A stretch of 64,000 nt of DNA, from positions 62,001 to 126,000 of the forward strand of contig NZ_JAIHLQ010000009.1 of assembly GCF_019733355.1 (NCBI RefSeq), read 5' to 3'. Position 1 is the stretch's first letter; every line of letters begins with the position of its first letter. The translations under genes were made by a program, and so were the position numbers. Source of the DNA: Pseudomonas baetica. Its GTDB lineage: Bacteria > Pseudomonadota > Gammaproteobacteria > Pseudomonadales > Pseudomonadaceae. The notes under the pieces are model-generated. The model saw nothing but the letters and a program-made list of their open reading frames with translations, had not been told where the DNA came from and did not search any database. Shown piece by piece: positions 1-8,948 of this stretch.

Positions 1-1
1 G

Positions 2-742
2 TTGGCCATCGGCTGGTGGCTGATCAACAAGGTCACGCGCAAGCTCGGTGGCTTATTGGCTCTGCGTAACGCCGACCTGGCGCTGCAAGGCTTTATCAGT
101 AGTCTGGCCAACGTCATTCTCAAAGTGCTGCTGATCGTCAGCGTCGCTTCGATGATCGGTGTGGAAACCACCTCGTTTGTTGCAGCCATCGGTGCTGCCG
201 GTCTGGCCATCGGTCTGGCATTGCAGGGCAGCTTAGCTAACTTTGCGGGCGGCGTGCTGATTCTGCTGTTCCGTCCGTTCCGTATCGGCGACTGGATCGA
301 GGCGCAAGGCGTGTCGGGTACGGTCGACAGCATCCAGATTTTCCACACCGTGCTGCGGACCGGCGACAACAAAACCATCATCCTGCCGAACGGCAACCTC
401 TCGAACGGCATCATTACCAACACCAACCGTCAGCCAACCCGCAAGGTTGTGTTCGATGTGGGTGTGGATTACGAAGCCGATCTGCAGCAAGCGCGTCAGG
501 TGCTGCTGGATCTGGCCAAGGATGAGCGTGTTCTGCAAGATCCAGCGCCACAGGCGGTGATTTCGACCTTGGGCGACAGTTCGATCACGGTTTCCCTGCG
601 AGCGTGGGTTAAAACCGCGGATTACTGGGATGTGATGTTCATGTTTAACGAACAATCACGGGATCGCTTGAAGGCTGCAGGGATTGATATTCCGTTTCCA
701 CAGCGAGTCATTCGTGTGGTTCAGGAAACGGCGCCGCAATAA
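2..742 (+). CDS. mscS: MscS-family mechanosensitive channel, 5' end outside the window
   Basis: C-terminal 246 residues of a small-conductance mechanosensitive channel, an inner-membrane heptamer that releases solutes on hypo-osmotic shock. A hydrophobic helix spans about residues 35-58 of the visible part. The glycine/alanine-packed pore helix (AGLAIGLALQGSLANFAGG, about 66-84) follows, then the beta domain (PFRIGDWIEAQG, about 92-103), the LPNG loop (about 128-131) and the cytoplasmic alpha/beta vestibule. The family is usually about 280 residues, so the first transmembrane helix or more is missing only because the window begins inside the gene; the TTG at base 2 is unlikely to be the true start. 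A strong terminator follows. The family call is secure. Confidence 0.93.
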   Translation: MAIGWWLINKVTRKLGGLLALRNADLALQGFISSLANVILKVLLIVSVASMIGVETTSFVAAIGAAGLAIGLALQGSLANFAGGVLILLFRPFRIGDWIEAQGVSGTVDSIQIFHTVLRTGDNKTIILPNGNLSNGIITNTNRQPTRKVVFDVGVDYEADLQQARQVLLDLAKDERVLQDPAPQAVISTLGDSSITVSLRAWVKTADYWDVMFMFNEQSRDRLKAAGIDIPFPQRVIRVVQETAPQ

Positions 743-833
743 CATCTGAGTTACAACCTGAAGGTTTCGTCAGTGTTGCATTGTTAGGTTGCTATCTAAC
801 TAGCAACAATTAAAGACTGTATGAAACCAGATA

Positions 834-873
834 CAAAAAAAACGCTCACCTGGATCAGGTGAGCGTTTTTTTG
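834..873. terminator. Bidirectional intrinsic terminator between mscS and the porin gene
   Basis: An 11-bp inverted repeat (AACGCTCACCT / AGGTGAGCGTT) has a 5-nt loop, a T-run on the + side and an A-run on the other side. It can therefore end both convergent transcripts. Confidence 0.9.
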
Positions 874-898
874 TTGCCGTGTTCGAACTAGCGCTGAA

Positions 899-2170
899 TT
901 ACAAAATGCTCAGCGGGTATTCGATGATCAGGCGGGTGTCGTTGTTGTCGTTGCCGTTGATGCCGTTATAAGAGGAGTTTGCACGGTAGATCGCGCTACG
1001 CAAGCGGAAAGACAGATCTTTGGCCGGACCGCTTTGCATAACGTACTTGGTTTCGAAGTCGAACTCGTGTTCTTTACCTTCTTCGGCGCCTGTGGTGATG
1101 TTGTCACCCCGGACGTAACGAGTCATGAAGCTCAGGCCAGGAACGCCGTAGGTTTTCATGTTCAGGTCGTAGCGAGCCTGCCAGGAACGCTCATCTTGGC
1201 CGTTGAAGTCGGAGTATTGGATGGAGTTGGCGAGGAAGATAGTGCCGCCGCCGTCAACGCCGTAAACATAACCGGTGTCACCGGTAGAGCGCTGGTGAGC
1301 CAGGGTGAACTTGTGAGCGCCGATGCTATAGGCAGCTGCGAGGGACCAGATGCGGTTGTCAACATTGCCGCTCAGTTCTTGACCCTGGCTCTTGGAGCGA
1401 TAGCCGTTGAAGTCGAAGTTCAGGGACTGATCTTCGTTGATCGGCAGGGTGTAGTTAGCGTTTATGTATTGCTTCTTGAAGTAGTCATCTACATCGGAAG
1501 CAGCCACGCCAGCTACAAAGTTGTCGGTGAACTGGTAGGTAGCGCCGGCAATGTTGGCACTGGTCAGGCCTGGGTTGTGCGGTCCGTTGATGCTGTCGCG
1601 GCCCATACCAGTCTGCGAACTCAGAGCGGAGAAGCGACCGGCGGTCAGCTCCAGACCTTTGATTTCTTTACTAGTGATGATGGTGCCGGTAGCAACTTCT
1701 GGCAGCAAGCGGCTGTCGTCTGTCGAGAAGACAGGGCTGGCAACGTATTGGTTACCATATTTCAGGACAGTGTCGGACAGACGGAACTTAACTGCACCGC
1801 CAACCTTCGATTGGGTGTCTTCTGGCCGGCCTTCGCTATCACGACCGAACATGCCGTTACCGGTACGGCCACGGCCGCTGTCCAGTTTGATCATGCCATT
1901 GGCCAAGGCATCTACACCGACACCTACGGTGCCCTGAGTAAAGCCCGACTCGTACGTAGCACGTAGGCCGAGACCAGTCTCTTCGCGATAACTTTGCGAA
2001 GTGCTAGGGTTATTTTTGAAATCACGGTTCATGTACAGCATACGGCTGTGAACATTCAGGCTCTGATCTTCAAAAAAGCCCTTGGATTCCTCTTGGGAAG
2101 ACGCCATTGCGAACTGCGAGGTGCCTGCTGCAACAGCCAGGGCGATCATGCTCCACTTCATCACGCGCAT
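899..2170 (-). CDS. oprD: OprD-family outer-membrane porin
   Basis: Substrate-specific 18-strand outer-membrane porin of the OprD (Occ) family, which takes up basic amino acids or carboxylates. It has 423 residues, the usual size. An N-terminal signal peptide ends near AMA-SS (about residue 23). Family signatures visible include YESGFTQGTVGVGVDA near 75-90, the SDFNGQDERSWQARYDLN region near 325, QSGPAKDLSFRLR near 380, and the C-terminal LIIEYPLSIL. The gene is convergent with mscS and lies next to the HIT/slyX genes, the position held by oprD in P. aeruginosa and P. putida. The family is certain; orthology to OprD itself, rather than OprE or another paralogue, rests on position and is less sure. 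The SD (AAAGGAG) lies about 10 bases before the ATG. Confidence 0.9.
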   Translation of the reverse strand: MRVMKWSMIALAVAAGTSQFAMASSQEESKGFFEDQSLNVHSRMLYMNRDFKNNPSTSQSYREETGLGLRATYESGFTQGTVGVGVDALANGMIKLDSGRGRTGNGMFGRDSEGRPEDTQSKVGGAVKFRLSDTVLKYGNQYVASPVFSTDDSRLLPEVATGTIITSKEIKGLELTAGRFSALSSQTGMGRDSINGPHNPGLTSANIAGATYQFTDNFVAGVAASDVDDYFKKQYINANYTLPINEDQSLNFDFNGYRSKSQGQELSGNVDNRIWSLAAAYSIGAHKFTLAHQRSTGDTGYVYGVDGGGTIFLANSIQYSDFNGQDERSWQARYDLNMKTYGVPGLSFMTRYVRGDNITTGAEEGKEHEFDFETKYVMQSGPAKDLSFRLRSAIYRANSSYNGINGNDNNDTRLIIEYPLSIL

Positions 2171-3066
2171 CGTGATTTGCTCCTTTGGTTTTTAGAAGAG
2201 TACTGCCGTCCCACCTGTTTTATTATCTGGGCGGCTCTTTCTTTTTGTGTCGGCGCAAACTTATATCACGCTGACAATGTTGGCGATACTTGCGAGTCCA
2301 ACCTTTCACCTTCTTTACGACACTGTCGCAGATGGCTGGGTAGATGTCGCAAATTCACAGTACCGATGCAATCGGACCGACAACTTTTCGCTGTTTTTCT
2401 AGCCTTTTGCATCGCTAAAAAAGAGTCCCTGGCAAAACACTTGAATCTCCATCGGGCAGCCTTGCCACTGTTTTTGTTGGTCTTAAGGCTCCCACGTCCC
2501 GTGGTGCGCTTAGAGTCCATATGAGTACGAATGCAACAAGCGTGCACAAACCGCAATTTCGGTGTGGCTTTTTTTCTGAACGCCTGTTTTTACCTGTAAA
2601 AGCCTCATAAATACTGGGCGAAAAGCCACTTGGTTCTCAGGGCTTGACGCGATTGTTCTTATGGTGTTGCCGTGCCGTTGCAAGCGCGTGACAACCAAAA
2701 ACGTTACCGGTTCACCCCACAAGTGAGTATTTTGCGGATGCCCTGCGCACTGAGCGTAGACGCATTGTGCGGTTTTGGTGCAAAAAATTTTACAGCCTGT
2801 ACCGGATTCATGCAGTTCGGGTTGAGGTTGATCGCTAGTGCTTCAGGATTTTCGGTCCATTTTGTGTGCTGCTCTTCAATTCGGGGGCCGTGCTGGTGCA
2901 GGGTGTCGATAAATGTCCCATCTCGGGGCGTTCGGATAATGTCCAGCGGCGTTGTCGTCGTGAAGACGGGCGCATTCGCAGGTATGCTGCCTGTCTGTCG
3001 CTTGGCGCGCCGCCCTCGGGGGAGGCCGCTAAGCTGAATTATGTAGATCAGCCGGGAGTGCGCGCA
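2171..3066. other. Long intergenic region (about 0.9 kb) between divergent oprD and the HIT gene
   Basis: No convincing protein. The ORFs here lack SD sites and show no family likeness. Visible elements are two small hairpins (CCGAT-GCA-ATCGG at 2363-2375; CCACG-TCC-CGTGG near 2491-2503), a 7-T run at about 2568-2574 preceded by a weak stem, and a TATGCT -10-like box near 2982-2987 that could serve the HIT gene. The upstream leader of the porin gene also lies here. Base composition is lower in GC than in the flanking genes. Confidence 0.5.
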
Positions 3067-3492
3067 GTGTTTGCTTTAGATTCACGACTACAACAGGACA
3101 CCCTTGCCATCGGCGACTTCCCGCTCTGCCGGCTGCTGCTGTCCAACGACGCCAGCTACCCGTGGTTCATCCTGGTACCTCGTCGTGACGATATCAGTGA
3201 GTTGTTTCAGTTGGATGTCGCCGATCAACAGCAGTTTTGGTTGGAAACCACCGCATTGGCCGAGTTGCTCAAAGATTTGTTCGATGCCGACAAAATGAAT
3301 GTCGCAGCGTTGGGTAACGTGGTCAGCCAGTTGCACATGCATGTGATAGTGCGAAAACGCGATGACGCCGCCTGGCCAGCGCCTGTGTGGGGCAAGCACC
3401 TGGCCACGCCTTATAGCAGCGAAGAGGTGGCCGCTATTCGCGATCGATTGCGTGTCGTGCTGACCGATGATTTCACCTTTGTGGAGGGCTGA
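3067..3492 (+). CDS. HIT-family (histidine triad) nucleotide hydrolase-like protein
   Basis: Cytoplasmic HIT-domain protein of 141 residues, a family of nucleotide phosphoramidases/hydrolases with unknown physiological substrate here. The triad region reads QLHMHVIVR near residue 95-103, with the preceding NVVSQ. The N-terminus reads FALDSRLQQDTLAIGDFPLC. I chose the GTG at 3067 because a GGGAG SD lies 8 bases upstream and the protein then begins where Pseudomonas homologues begin; a GTG at 3058 is the alternative, and a much longer upstream extension is not plausible. It is followed after 3 bases by slyX, so the two are probably co-transcribed. Confidence 0.85.
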   Translation: MFALDSRLQQDTLAIGDFPLCRLLLSNDASYPWFILVPRRDDISELFQLDVADQQQFWLETTALAELLKDLFDADKMNVAALGNVVSQLHMHVIVRKRDDAAWPAPVWGKHLATPYSSEEVAAIRDRLRVVLTDDFTFVEG

Positions 3493-3495
3493 GTC

Positions 3496-3702
3496 ATGAG
3501 TCTGGAACAACGCGTTAACGATCTGGAAAGCCGTTTGGCGTTTCAGGATGACACCATTCAAGCGTTGAACGACGTGCTGGTGGCGCAACAACGGGTGGTC
3601 GAGCGCCTGCAATTGCAGATGGCCGCACTGCTCAAGCGTCAGGAAGAAATGGTCGGGCAGTTCAGCTCTTTCGAAGAAGAAGCGCCACCACCGCACTATT
3701 GA
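3496..3702 (+). CDS. slyX: SlyX family coiled-coil protein
   Basis: Small cytoplasmic protein of 68 residues. It is almost wholly one predicted coiled coil ([20 protein letters not shown] onward) and ends in the family-typical proline-rich tail ending PPPHY. SlyX function is undefined. It starts 3 bases after the HIT gene stop and is followed directly by a bidirectional terminator, so it is the last gene of this small operon. Confidence 0.92.
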   Translation: MSLEQRVNDLESRLAFQDDTIQALNDVLVAQQRVVERLQLQMAALLKRQEEMVGQFSSFEEEAPPPHY

Positions 3703-3723
3703 GGTGGGCACTTTTCGTTGGGC

Positions 3724-3762
3724 AAAAAAAACCGCGAACAGCAAGCTGCTCGCGTTTTTTTT
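3724..3762. terminator. Bidirectional terminator between slyX and the cold-shock membrane gene
   Basis: A 10-bp stem with one mismatch (CGCGAACAGC / GCTGCTCGCG) is flanked by an A-run on the left and an 8-T run on the right. It is placed between convergent genes. Confidence 0.88.
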
Positions 3763-3772
3763 ATGCCTTGGA

Positions 3773-4375
3773 TCAGCGACGCGGCAGAGCCGCGATCACG
3801 TCCTCGGCTTGCAGGCCCTTGTCCCGGTTCATCACCGAGAACTCTACGCGCTGGCCTTCGACCAGAACGCGGTGGCCTTCGCCACGGATCGCGCGAAAGT
3901 GCACGAAAATATCATCGCCGGAATCCCGGGAGATAAAGCCGAAGCCTTTGGACGTGTTGAACCACTTGACGGTGCCGGTATCGCGGTTGGTCATGTCGTA
4001 GCTGGTTGGCGCGGCGGCAGGTGAAGATCTATAGAAGCTGACGGCCAGGTGCAGGATTACGGCTGTCAGGGCAATCACCAGGCTGAACAACACGGCTGGT
4101 TGGCCGGCGATGACGGGCATCGGCGCGATCAGGGTCAAGGTTTGCAGGACGACAGTCAGCACCAGAAGCGCACTGACCAGGTTTTGCAGATGCTGGCGCG
4201 GGCCTTTGTTCCAGTAAGGAATCACTGGAGCAATCACCAGGTTCAGCAGGCCGAAAAAGGCCAGGTAAAGTGCATCGGGTTGTTGCAGGTAAGGAACGGC
4301 TTCGGATTTCAAGCTGGGTATGAACGACAGCAGCAATGCCGCTGCGCCCATTAGCAGGTGGACGATTTTCAACAT
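3773..4375 (-). CDS. Membrane protein with C-terminal cold-shock domain
   Basis: A 200-residue protein in two parts. Residues 1-125 hold about four hydrophobic helices (for example [21 protein letters not shown] and [20 protein letters not shown]). Residues about 132-198 are a complete cold-shock OB fold beginning [17 protein letters not shown], with RNP1 (KGFGFI) and RNP2 (DIFVHF) intact. The nucleic-acid-binding domain should therefore sit on the cytoplasmic face of the inner membrane. The gene is monocistronic and convergent with slyX; P. aeruginosa carries a comparable gene at this locus. RNA binding is inferred from the domain only, and the role of membrane anchoring is unknown. Confidence 0.85.
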   Translation of the reverse strand: MLKIVHLLMGAAALLLSFIPSLKSEAVPYLQQPDALYLAFFGLLNLVIAPVIPYWNKGPRQHLQNLVSALLVLTVVLQTLTLIAPMPVIAGQPAVLFSLVIALTAVILHLAVSFYRSSPAAAPTSYDMTNRDTGTVKWFNTSKGFGFISRDSGDDIFVHFRAIRGEGHRVLVEGQRVEFSVMNRDKGLQAEDVIAALPRR

Positions 4376-4686
4376 TTTGAATGGCTCACTTTATAACGGC
4401 TCACAAGGAAGAGCTGAAGATGCACGGTTCGCTTCGGGACAAAATAAGAGGCGGTGGACACGTACACGGCATCAGCCTATGCGCGAAACCCCGAAAAATG
4501 GGGCGTAGCGACACACTGCCTATTTAACAGCAAAGCCTGCTGCTACTCAAATCAGCCCGGCCAGCGGCACAGCACCGGTCTTTTTGTCGCAGCCTGTTCA
4601 GGTTTTCGAGGCTGCGGGCTGGCGACAGCCTTGCTAGAGTGGGCCTGCACCTGTTGGATGAATTCAATCGCCGTTAGGGGGTAAAC
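4376..4686. other. Intergenic region upstream of dps
   Basis: Divergent promoter region between the cold-shock membrane gene and dps. An 8-bp inverted repeat (CGCAGCCT / AGGCTGCG, 4588-4595 and 4609-4616) lies about 70-100 bases before the dps start. It could be a regulator site or a leader hairpin. A GGGGG SD-like run lies 5 bases before the dps ATG. No convincing gene was found. Confidence 0.4.
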
Positions 4687-5157
4687 ATGGCAATCGATAT
4701 CGGTATCAGTGAAGAGGATCGCAAGTCCATCGTCGAGGGACTGTCGCGTCTGCTGTCGGACACCTACGTGCTGTATCTGAAAACCCATAACTTCCACTGG
4801 AACGTCACAGGTCCGATGTTCCGTACGCTGCATTTGATGTTCGAAGAGCAGTACAACGAGCTGGCGCTGGCCGTGGATCTGATCGCCGAACGCATTCGCG
4901 CGCTGGGCTTTCCGGCGCCGGGCGCCTATGCCACTTACGCACGTCTCTCCTCTATCAAGGAAGAGGTGGGCGTGCCAAGCGCCGAGGACATGATCAAACA
5001 ATTGGTCGACGGGCAGGAAGCCGTGACCCGCACCGCGCGCGGTATCTTCCCGCTGCTCGACAAGGTCAGCGATGAGCCGACTGCCGACCTGTTGACCCAG
5101 CGCATGCAGGTTCACGAGAAAACCGCTTGGATGCTGCGCGCTTTGCTCGAAGCATAA
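4687..5157 (+). CDS. dps: Dps-family ferritin-like protein
   Basis: Dodecameric mini-ferritin that oxidises and stores iron and protects DNA under starvation or oxidative stress. It has 156 residues, normal for the family. The ferroxidase signature is clear: [14 protein letters not shown] near residue 33-46, then the E..Y..L...D.IAERIR helix near 54-70. The C-terminus ends in the helix [13 protein letters not shown]. The N-terminus is short and lacks a lysine-rich tail, so direct DNA binding is uncertain. It is monocistronic, with a hairpin at 5167-5191 downstream. Confidence 0.93.
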   Translation: MAIDIGISEEDRKSIVEGLSRLLSDTYVLYLKTHNFHWNVTGPMFRTLHLMFEEQYNELALAVDLIAERIRALGFPAPGAYATYARLSSIKEEVGVPSAEDMIKQLVDGQEAVTRTARGIFPLLDKVSDEPTADLLTQRMQVHEKTAWMLRALLEA

Positions 5158-5166
5158 CCATGGCGT

Positions 5167-5191
5167 GCGAGCAGGTCTGCGGACTGCTCGC
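5167..5191 (+). terminator. Hairpin after dps
   Basis: A perfect 8-bp stem (GCGAGCAG / CTGCTCGC) with a 9-nt loop lies 10 bases after the dps stop. There is no T-run, so it may be a stability element rather than an efficient terminator. Confidence 0.5.
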
Positions 5192-5339
5192 GTGCTGTCC
5201 GGATTCGTACCTGTGTCGTTGGCTTATCCTACGGTGATGGTCACCAAGTCATCTGGATATAACTTTGCGTCTGCGCTTTTATGAAGTCACAGGATGTGGC
5301 TTTGAAAACAAGCAGAGATGGCAAAGGAGTGTCACCGAT

Positions 5340-5654
5340 ATGGTAGAGGGAGACAGGCGGGGCGACAGGATTGTCGGCTTGCCACATGAGTTGAAAGTCG
5401 ATCCGTTCGTCAACGAATTCGACATGTCATTGATTCAGCCGTTGTCCCGATCCGTGCGTTTGAACGGATACGCGACATGCCTGCGACTTGAGCAGGTTTA
5501 CTGGAACATCCTCGGCAATATGGCCGCAGACAATTGTTGTTCGATCAGTTCGCTGTTGTCCCACGTTGATCGTGAGGTGCATCTGCGTCATGGCGGCGTG
5601 AAAAATTTCAGCGCTCTGGTTCGAGTGGTGTGCGTCATGAACGGGGTCAAGTAA
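5340..5654 (+). CDS. Small ribbon-helix-helix domain protein
   Basis: About 104 residues from the ATG at 5340, which has an AAAGGAG SD ten bases upstream; an in-frame upstream ATG at 5265 lacks one. The C-terminal two thirds (SRSVRLNGYATCLRLEQVYW, then SISSLLSHVD) match the RHH_4-type ribbon-helix-helix fold: a basic beta strand, then two helices. This suggests a dimeric DNA-binding protein. The N-terminal part has no recognisable motif. It is monocistronic, with a very strong hairpin at 5701-5734. Target and role are unknown; autoregulation is possible because such proteins often regulate themselves. Confidence 0.7.
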   Translation: MVEGDRRGDRIVGLPHELKVDPFVNEFDMSLIQPLSRSVRLNGYATCLRLEQVYWNILGNMAADNCCSISSLLSHVDREVHLRHGGVKNFSALVRVVCVMNGVK

Positions 5655-5700
5655 ACAACACCGGTCAATTCGCTCTGACACAGTGGTTGCAAACGAGGTC

Positions 5701-5734
5701 GCGGCCTGTGCAGTCTTACGGCTGCACAGGCCGC
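5701..5734 (+). terminator. 13-bp perfect hairpin after the ribbon-helix-helix gene
   Basis: The arms GCGGCCTGTGCAG and CTGCACAGGCCGC pair perfectly over 13 bp with an 8-nt loop. They are followed only by ATTTAATGG, a weak T-run. The hairpin ends just before the -10 box of the next transcription unit. Confidence 0.65.
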
Positions 5735-5744
5735 ATTTAATGGA

Positions 5745-5750
5745 TATAAT
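5745..5750 (+). promoter_or_regulatory. -10 box for fmdB/aspS
   Basis: An exact TATAAT lies 60 bases before the fmdB start. The -35 position falls inside the right arm of the preceding hairpin and matches TTGACA poorly, so the promoter may need an activator or rely on the -10 region. Confidence 0.55.
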
Positions 5751-5809
5751 CCCGCTCTTTCGCCGCAAAGCCCTGCTCGCGGTGGCAATCTGATCGCCGA
5801 GACACCCCC

Positions 5810-6031
5810 ATGCCGATGTACGATTATCAATGCGCTTCCTGTGGTCATCAGTTGGAAGCCATTCAAAAGATCAGCGAGGCACCGCTGGTCGACTGCCCTG
5901 CCTGCCAGGCGCCAGAGCTCAAGAAACAGCTGTCCATGCCCGGCTTTCGCCTTAGCGGCAGCGGTTGGTACGAAACCGATTTCAAGACCGGAACCAAGAA
6001 GAATCTGGCCGGTGGCGACAAATCTGACTAG
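5810..6031 (+). CDS. FmdB-family zinc ribbon protein
   Basis: A 73-residue protein beginning MPMYDYQCASCGHQLEAIQK. Two CxxC knuckles (CASC near 8-11, CPAC near 29-32) form a zinc ribbon of the FmdB/CxxC_CxxC_SSSS family. The tail GSGWYETDFKTG is typical of gammaproteobacterial members. The family was named from a putative formamidase regulator, but its function in Pseudomonas is not established. It lies about 110 bases before aspS, and the pairing with aspS is common in this genus, so they are likely co-transcribed. Confidence 0.88.
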   Translation: MPMYDYQCASCGHQLEAIQKISEAPLVDCPACQAPELKKQLSMPGFRLSGSGWYETDFKTGTKKNLAGGDKSD

Positions 6032-6139
6032 GGTTCAAACCCCGGTCGAACGACACGCGTGAGTTTCCGTCAGTCGCACAATGCTTGAGTGCGGCCGGAT
6101 CTCCACCGAATTTCGAATTACGAGAAGCGAACCACTACC

Positions 6140-7915
6140 ATGATGCGCAGCCACTATTGCGGCCAACTGAACGAAAGCCTGGAAGGCCAGGAAATTACCC
6201 TTTGCGGATGGGTTCACCGTCGTCGCGACCACGGCGGGGTGATTTTCCTCGATATCCGTGATCGTGATGGTCTGGCTCAGGTGGTATTCGATCCGGATCG
6301 CGCCGAGAGCTTCGCCGCCGCCGATCGCGTGCGCAGTGAATACGTCGTGAAAATCACCGGTAAGGTTCGCCTGCGTCCGGCCGGTGCCACCAACGCCAAC
6401 ATGGCGTCGGGCATGATCGAAGTCCTGGGCTACGAACTGGAAGTGCTGAATGAGTCGGAAACCCCGCCGTTCCCGCTGAACGAGTTTTCTGACGTTGGCG
6501 AAGAAACCCGCCTGCGCTATCGCTTCCTCGACCTGCGTCGCCCGGAAATGGCCGAGAAGCTGCGTCTGCGTTCGCGCATGACCACCAGCATCCGTCGCTT
6601 CCTCGATGAAAACGGCTTCCTCGACGTGGAAACACCGATCCTGACCCGTGCGACTCCGGAAGGCGCGCGTGACTATCTGGTGCCGAGCCGCACCCATGCC
6701 GGTTCGTTCTTTGCTCTGCCGCAATCGCCGCAACTGTTCAAGCAACTGCTGATGGTGGCCGGCTTCGACCGTTACTACCAGATCGCCAAGTGCTTCCGCG
6801 ACGAAGACTTGCGCGCTGACCGTCAGCCGGAATTCACCCAGATCGACATCGAGACCAGCTTCCTCGATGAAAAAGAGATCATGGGCCTGACCGAAGAAAT
6901 GATCCGCAACCTGTTCAAGGAAGTGCTGGGTCTGGAATTCGGCGATTTCCCGCACATGACTTTCGAAGAGGCCATGCGTCGTTACGGTTCCGACAAGCCA
7001 GACCTGCGTAACCCGCTGGAACTGGTCGACGTTGCCGATCAGTTGAAAGAAGTCGATTTCAAGGTGTTCAGCGGCCCGGCCAACGATCCGAAATGCCGTA
7101 TCGCTGCGTTGCGCGTTCCAGGCGGGGCGAGCATGCCGCGCAAGCAGATCGACGATTACACCAAGTTCGTCGGCATCTACGGTGCCAAGGGCCTGGCGTA
7201 CATCAAGGTCAACGAGCGCGCTGCTGGTGTTGAAGGTCTGCAATCGCCGATCGTGAAAAACATCCCGGAAGACAAGCTGAACGTGATCCTCGATCGCGTT
7301 GGCGCAGTCGATGGCGACATCGTGTTCTTCGGCGCCGACAAGGCCAAGATCGTCAGCGAAGCGCTGGGTGCACTGCGCATCAAGCTCGGTCACGACTTGA
7401 AGCTGTTGACCTGCGAGTGGGCGCCAATGTGGGTCGTCGACTTCCCGATGTTCGAAGAAAACGACGACGGCAGCTTCTCTGCGCTGCACCACCCGTTCAC
7501 CGCGCCGAAGTGCACGCCGCAAGAGCTCGAAGCCAACCCGGCTGGCGCTCTGTCGCGCGCGTACGACATGGTGCTGAACGGCACCGAACTGGGTGGCGGT
7601 TCGATCCGTATCCATCGTAAGGAAATGCAGCAGTCGGTGTTCCGTCTGCTGGGTATCAACGAAGCGGAACAGGAAGAGAAGTTCGGCTTCCTGCTCGACG
7701 CGCTGAAGTACGGTGCGCCGCCGCACGGTGGTCTGGCCTTCGGTCTGGACCGTCTGGTAATGCTGATGACCGGCGCCCAGTCGATCCGTGAAGTGATCGC
7801 CTTCCCGAAAACCCAGAGTGCTGCCGACGTGATGACACAAGCACCGGGCGTGGTGGACGCCAAGGCATTGCGTGAGCTGCACATTCGTTTGCGCGAAACG
7901 CCAAAGGCTGAGTAA
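6140..7915 (+). CDS. aspS: Aspartyl-tRNA synthetase
   Basis: Class IIb aminoacyl-tRNA synthetase, 591 residues, charging tRNA-Asp. The N-terminal OB anticodon-binding fold begins [12 protein letters not shown]. Motif 2 ([20 protein letters not shown]) and motif 3 ([13 protein letters not shown] near the C-terminus) are intact, and the long GAD insertion typical of bacterial AspRS is present. Residue 31 is His, as in the P. aeruginosa enzyme known to be non-discriminating, so it may also make Asp-tRNA-Asn for GatCAB; this is an inference. The start is the ATG at 6140 ([10 protein letters not shown]), with the upstream extension rejected. A perfect terminator follows. Confidence 0.97.
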   Translation: MMRSHYCGQLNESLEGQEITLCGWVHRRRDHGGVIFLDIRDRDGLAQVVFDPDRAESFAAADRVRSEYVVKITGKVRLRPAGATNANMASGMIEVLGYELEVLNESETPPFPLNEFSDVGEETRLRYRFLDLRRPEMAEKLRLRSRMTTSIRRFLDENGFLDVETPILTRATPEGARDYLVPSRTHAGSFFALPQSPQLFKQLLMVAGFDRYYQIAKCFRDEDLRADRQPEFTQIDIETSFLDEKEIMGLTEEMIRNLFKEVLGLEFGDFPHMTFEEAMRRYGSDKPDLRNPLELVDVADQLKEVDFKVFSGPANDPKCRIAALRVPGGASMPRKQIDDYTKFVGIYGAKGLAYIKVNERAAGVEGLQSPIVKNIPEDKLNVILDRVGAVDGDIVFFGADKAKIVSEALGALRIKLGHDLKLLTCEWAPMWVVDFPMFEENDDGSFSALHHPFTAPKCTPQELEANPAGALSRAYDMVLNGTELGGGSIRIHRKEMQQSVFRLLGINEAEQEEKFGFLLDALKYGAPPHGGLAFGLDRLVMLMTGAQSIREVIAFPKTQSAADVMTQAPGVVDAKALRELHIRLRETPKAE

Positions 7916-7925
7916 GACGGGCCTG

Positions 7926-7953
7926 AAGGCGCATCTTCGGATGCGCCTTTTTT
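7926..7953 (+). terminator. Intrinsic terminator of aspS
   Basis: A 10-bp perfect stem (AAGGCGCATC / GATGCGCCTT) is closed by a TTCG tetraloop and followed by six Ts. Confidence 0.95.
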
Positions 7954-8043
7954 CTTTCTGTAGAAAGCAGGTCGAGATTTTTTGTTTGCTGGCTGCGCGA
8001 CGTGCGCGGCGGGCGACGTTTCAAAGAGAATTCGGAGCGAGTT

Positions 8044-8790
8044 ATGGCAGGTCATTCCAAGTGGGCGAACATCAAGCACCGCAAAGAACGTCAGGATGCC
8101 AAGAGAGGCAAGATTTTCACCAAGTGGATCCGCGAGTTGACCGTTGCGGCCCGTCAGGGCGGCGGTGATCCGGGTTCCAACCCGCGTCTGCGTCTGGCCC
8201 TGGACAAGGCGCTGAGCGCGAACATGAGCCGCGACATCATCGATCGTGCCGTTGCGCGTGGCGCCGGTGCGACCGAAGCGGACAACGTCGAAGAGCTGAC
8301 CTACGAAGGATACGGCCCTGGCGGCGTGGCGGTGATGGTTGAATGCATGACCGACAACCGTAATCGCACAGCAGCAGCGGTACGCCACGCGTTCAGCAAA
8401 TGTGGCGGTAACCTCGGTACTGACGGTTCGGTGGCGTATCTGTTCGAACGCAAGGGGCAGATCAGCTTCGCGCCGGGCGTTGACGAAGACGCGTTGACCG
8501 AGGCGGCTCTGGAAGCCGATGCCGACGACGTGGTCACCCACGAAGACGGATCGATCGATGTTTTCACCTCGTTCACCAGCTTCTACGCCGTACGAAACGC
8601 GCTGGAAGCGGCCGGGTTCAAGGGGGATGACGCGGAAATCGTCATGCAGCCGACCACCAGCGCCGAACTGGATCTGGACGGCGCGGAAAAGGTGCTCAAG
8701 CTGATCGACATGCTTGAAGACCTGGATGACGTGCAGAACGTCTATTCCAACGCGGACATCCCGGAAGACGTGGCCGCTCAGCTCGGTTAA
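8044..8790 (+). CDS. pmpR: YebC/PmpR family regulator
   Basis: A 248-residue cytoplasmic protein of the YebC/TACO1 family, beginning [20 protein letters not shown]. In P. aeruginosa the protein at this position (PmpR) represses the quinolone-signal regulator gene; other YebC proteins assist translation of proline-rich stretches, so the molecular role is still debated. Family blocks [35 protein letters not shown] and [12 protein letters not shown] are all present. The start at 8044 follows GGAGCGAGTT, and the longer upstream reading is not conserved-looking. A REP doublet separates it from ruvC. Confidence 0.95.
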   Translation: MAGHSKWANIKHRKERQDAKRGKIFTKWIRELTVAARQGGGDPGSNPRLRLALDKALSANMSRDIIDRAVARGAGATEADNVEELTYEGYGPGGVAVMVECMTDNRNRTAAAVRHAFSKCGGNLGTDGSVAYLFERKGQISFAPGVDEDALTEAALEADADDVVTHEDGSIDVFTSFTSFYAVRNALEAAGFKGDDAEIVMQPTTSAELDLDGAEKVLKLIDMLEDLDDVQNVYSNADIPEDVAAQLG

Positions 8791-8808
8791 GAGCGACTAG
8801 GCTTGAAT

Positions 8809-8896
8809 GTGGGAGCGGGCTTACTCGCGAATGCGGCGTATCAGCAGATTTAAATGCTGAATGACACACCGCTTTCGCGAGCAAGCCCGCTCCCAT
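8809..8896. repeat. REP doublet (head-to-head)
   Basis: Two inverted copies of the REP core (GTGGGAGCGGGCTTACTCGC and its complement) enclose a central spacer of about 40 bases between pmpR and ruvC. The left copy has one change (CTTAC for CTTGC). Confidence 0.9.
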
Positions 8897-8948
8897 ATTG
8901 GTTATTCGTCGTTTTGAAATTCGTGTTTTCACCGAATCTGCAGGCGTT

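Noticed and set aside
2672..3037. 121-codon open frame in the oprD-HIT gap
   Set aside because: No SD, cysteine-rich random composition, and overlap with the probable HIT promoter.
4454..4684. 76-codon open frame before dps
   Set aside because: It covers the dps promoter and has no SD or family likeness.
6035..7882. 615-codon open frame opposite aspS
   Set aside because: It is a codon-bias shadow of aspS in GC-rich DNA; no SD, no family likeness, and the sense gene is unmistakable.
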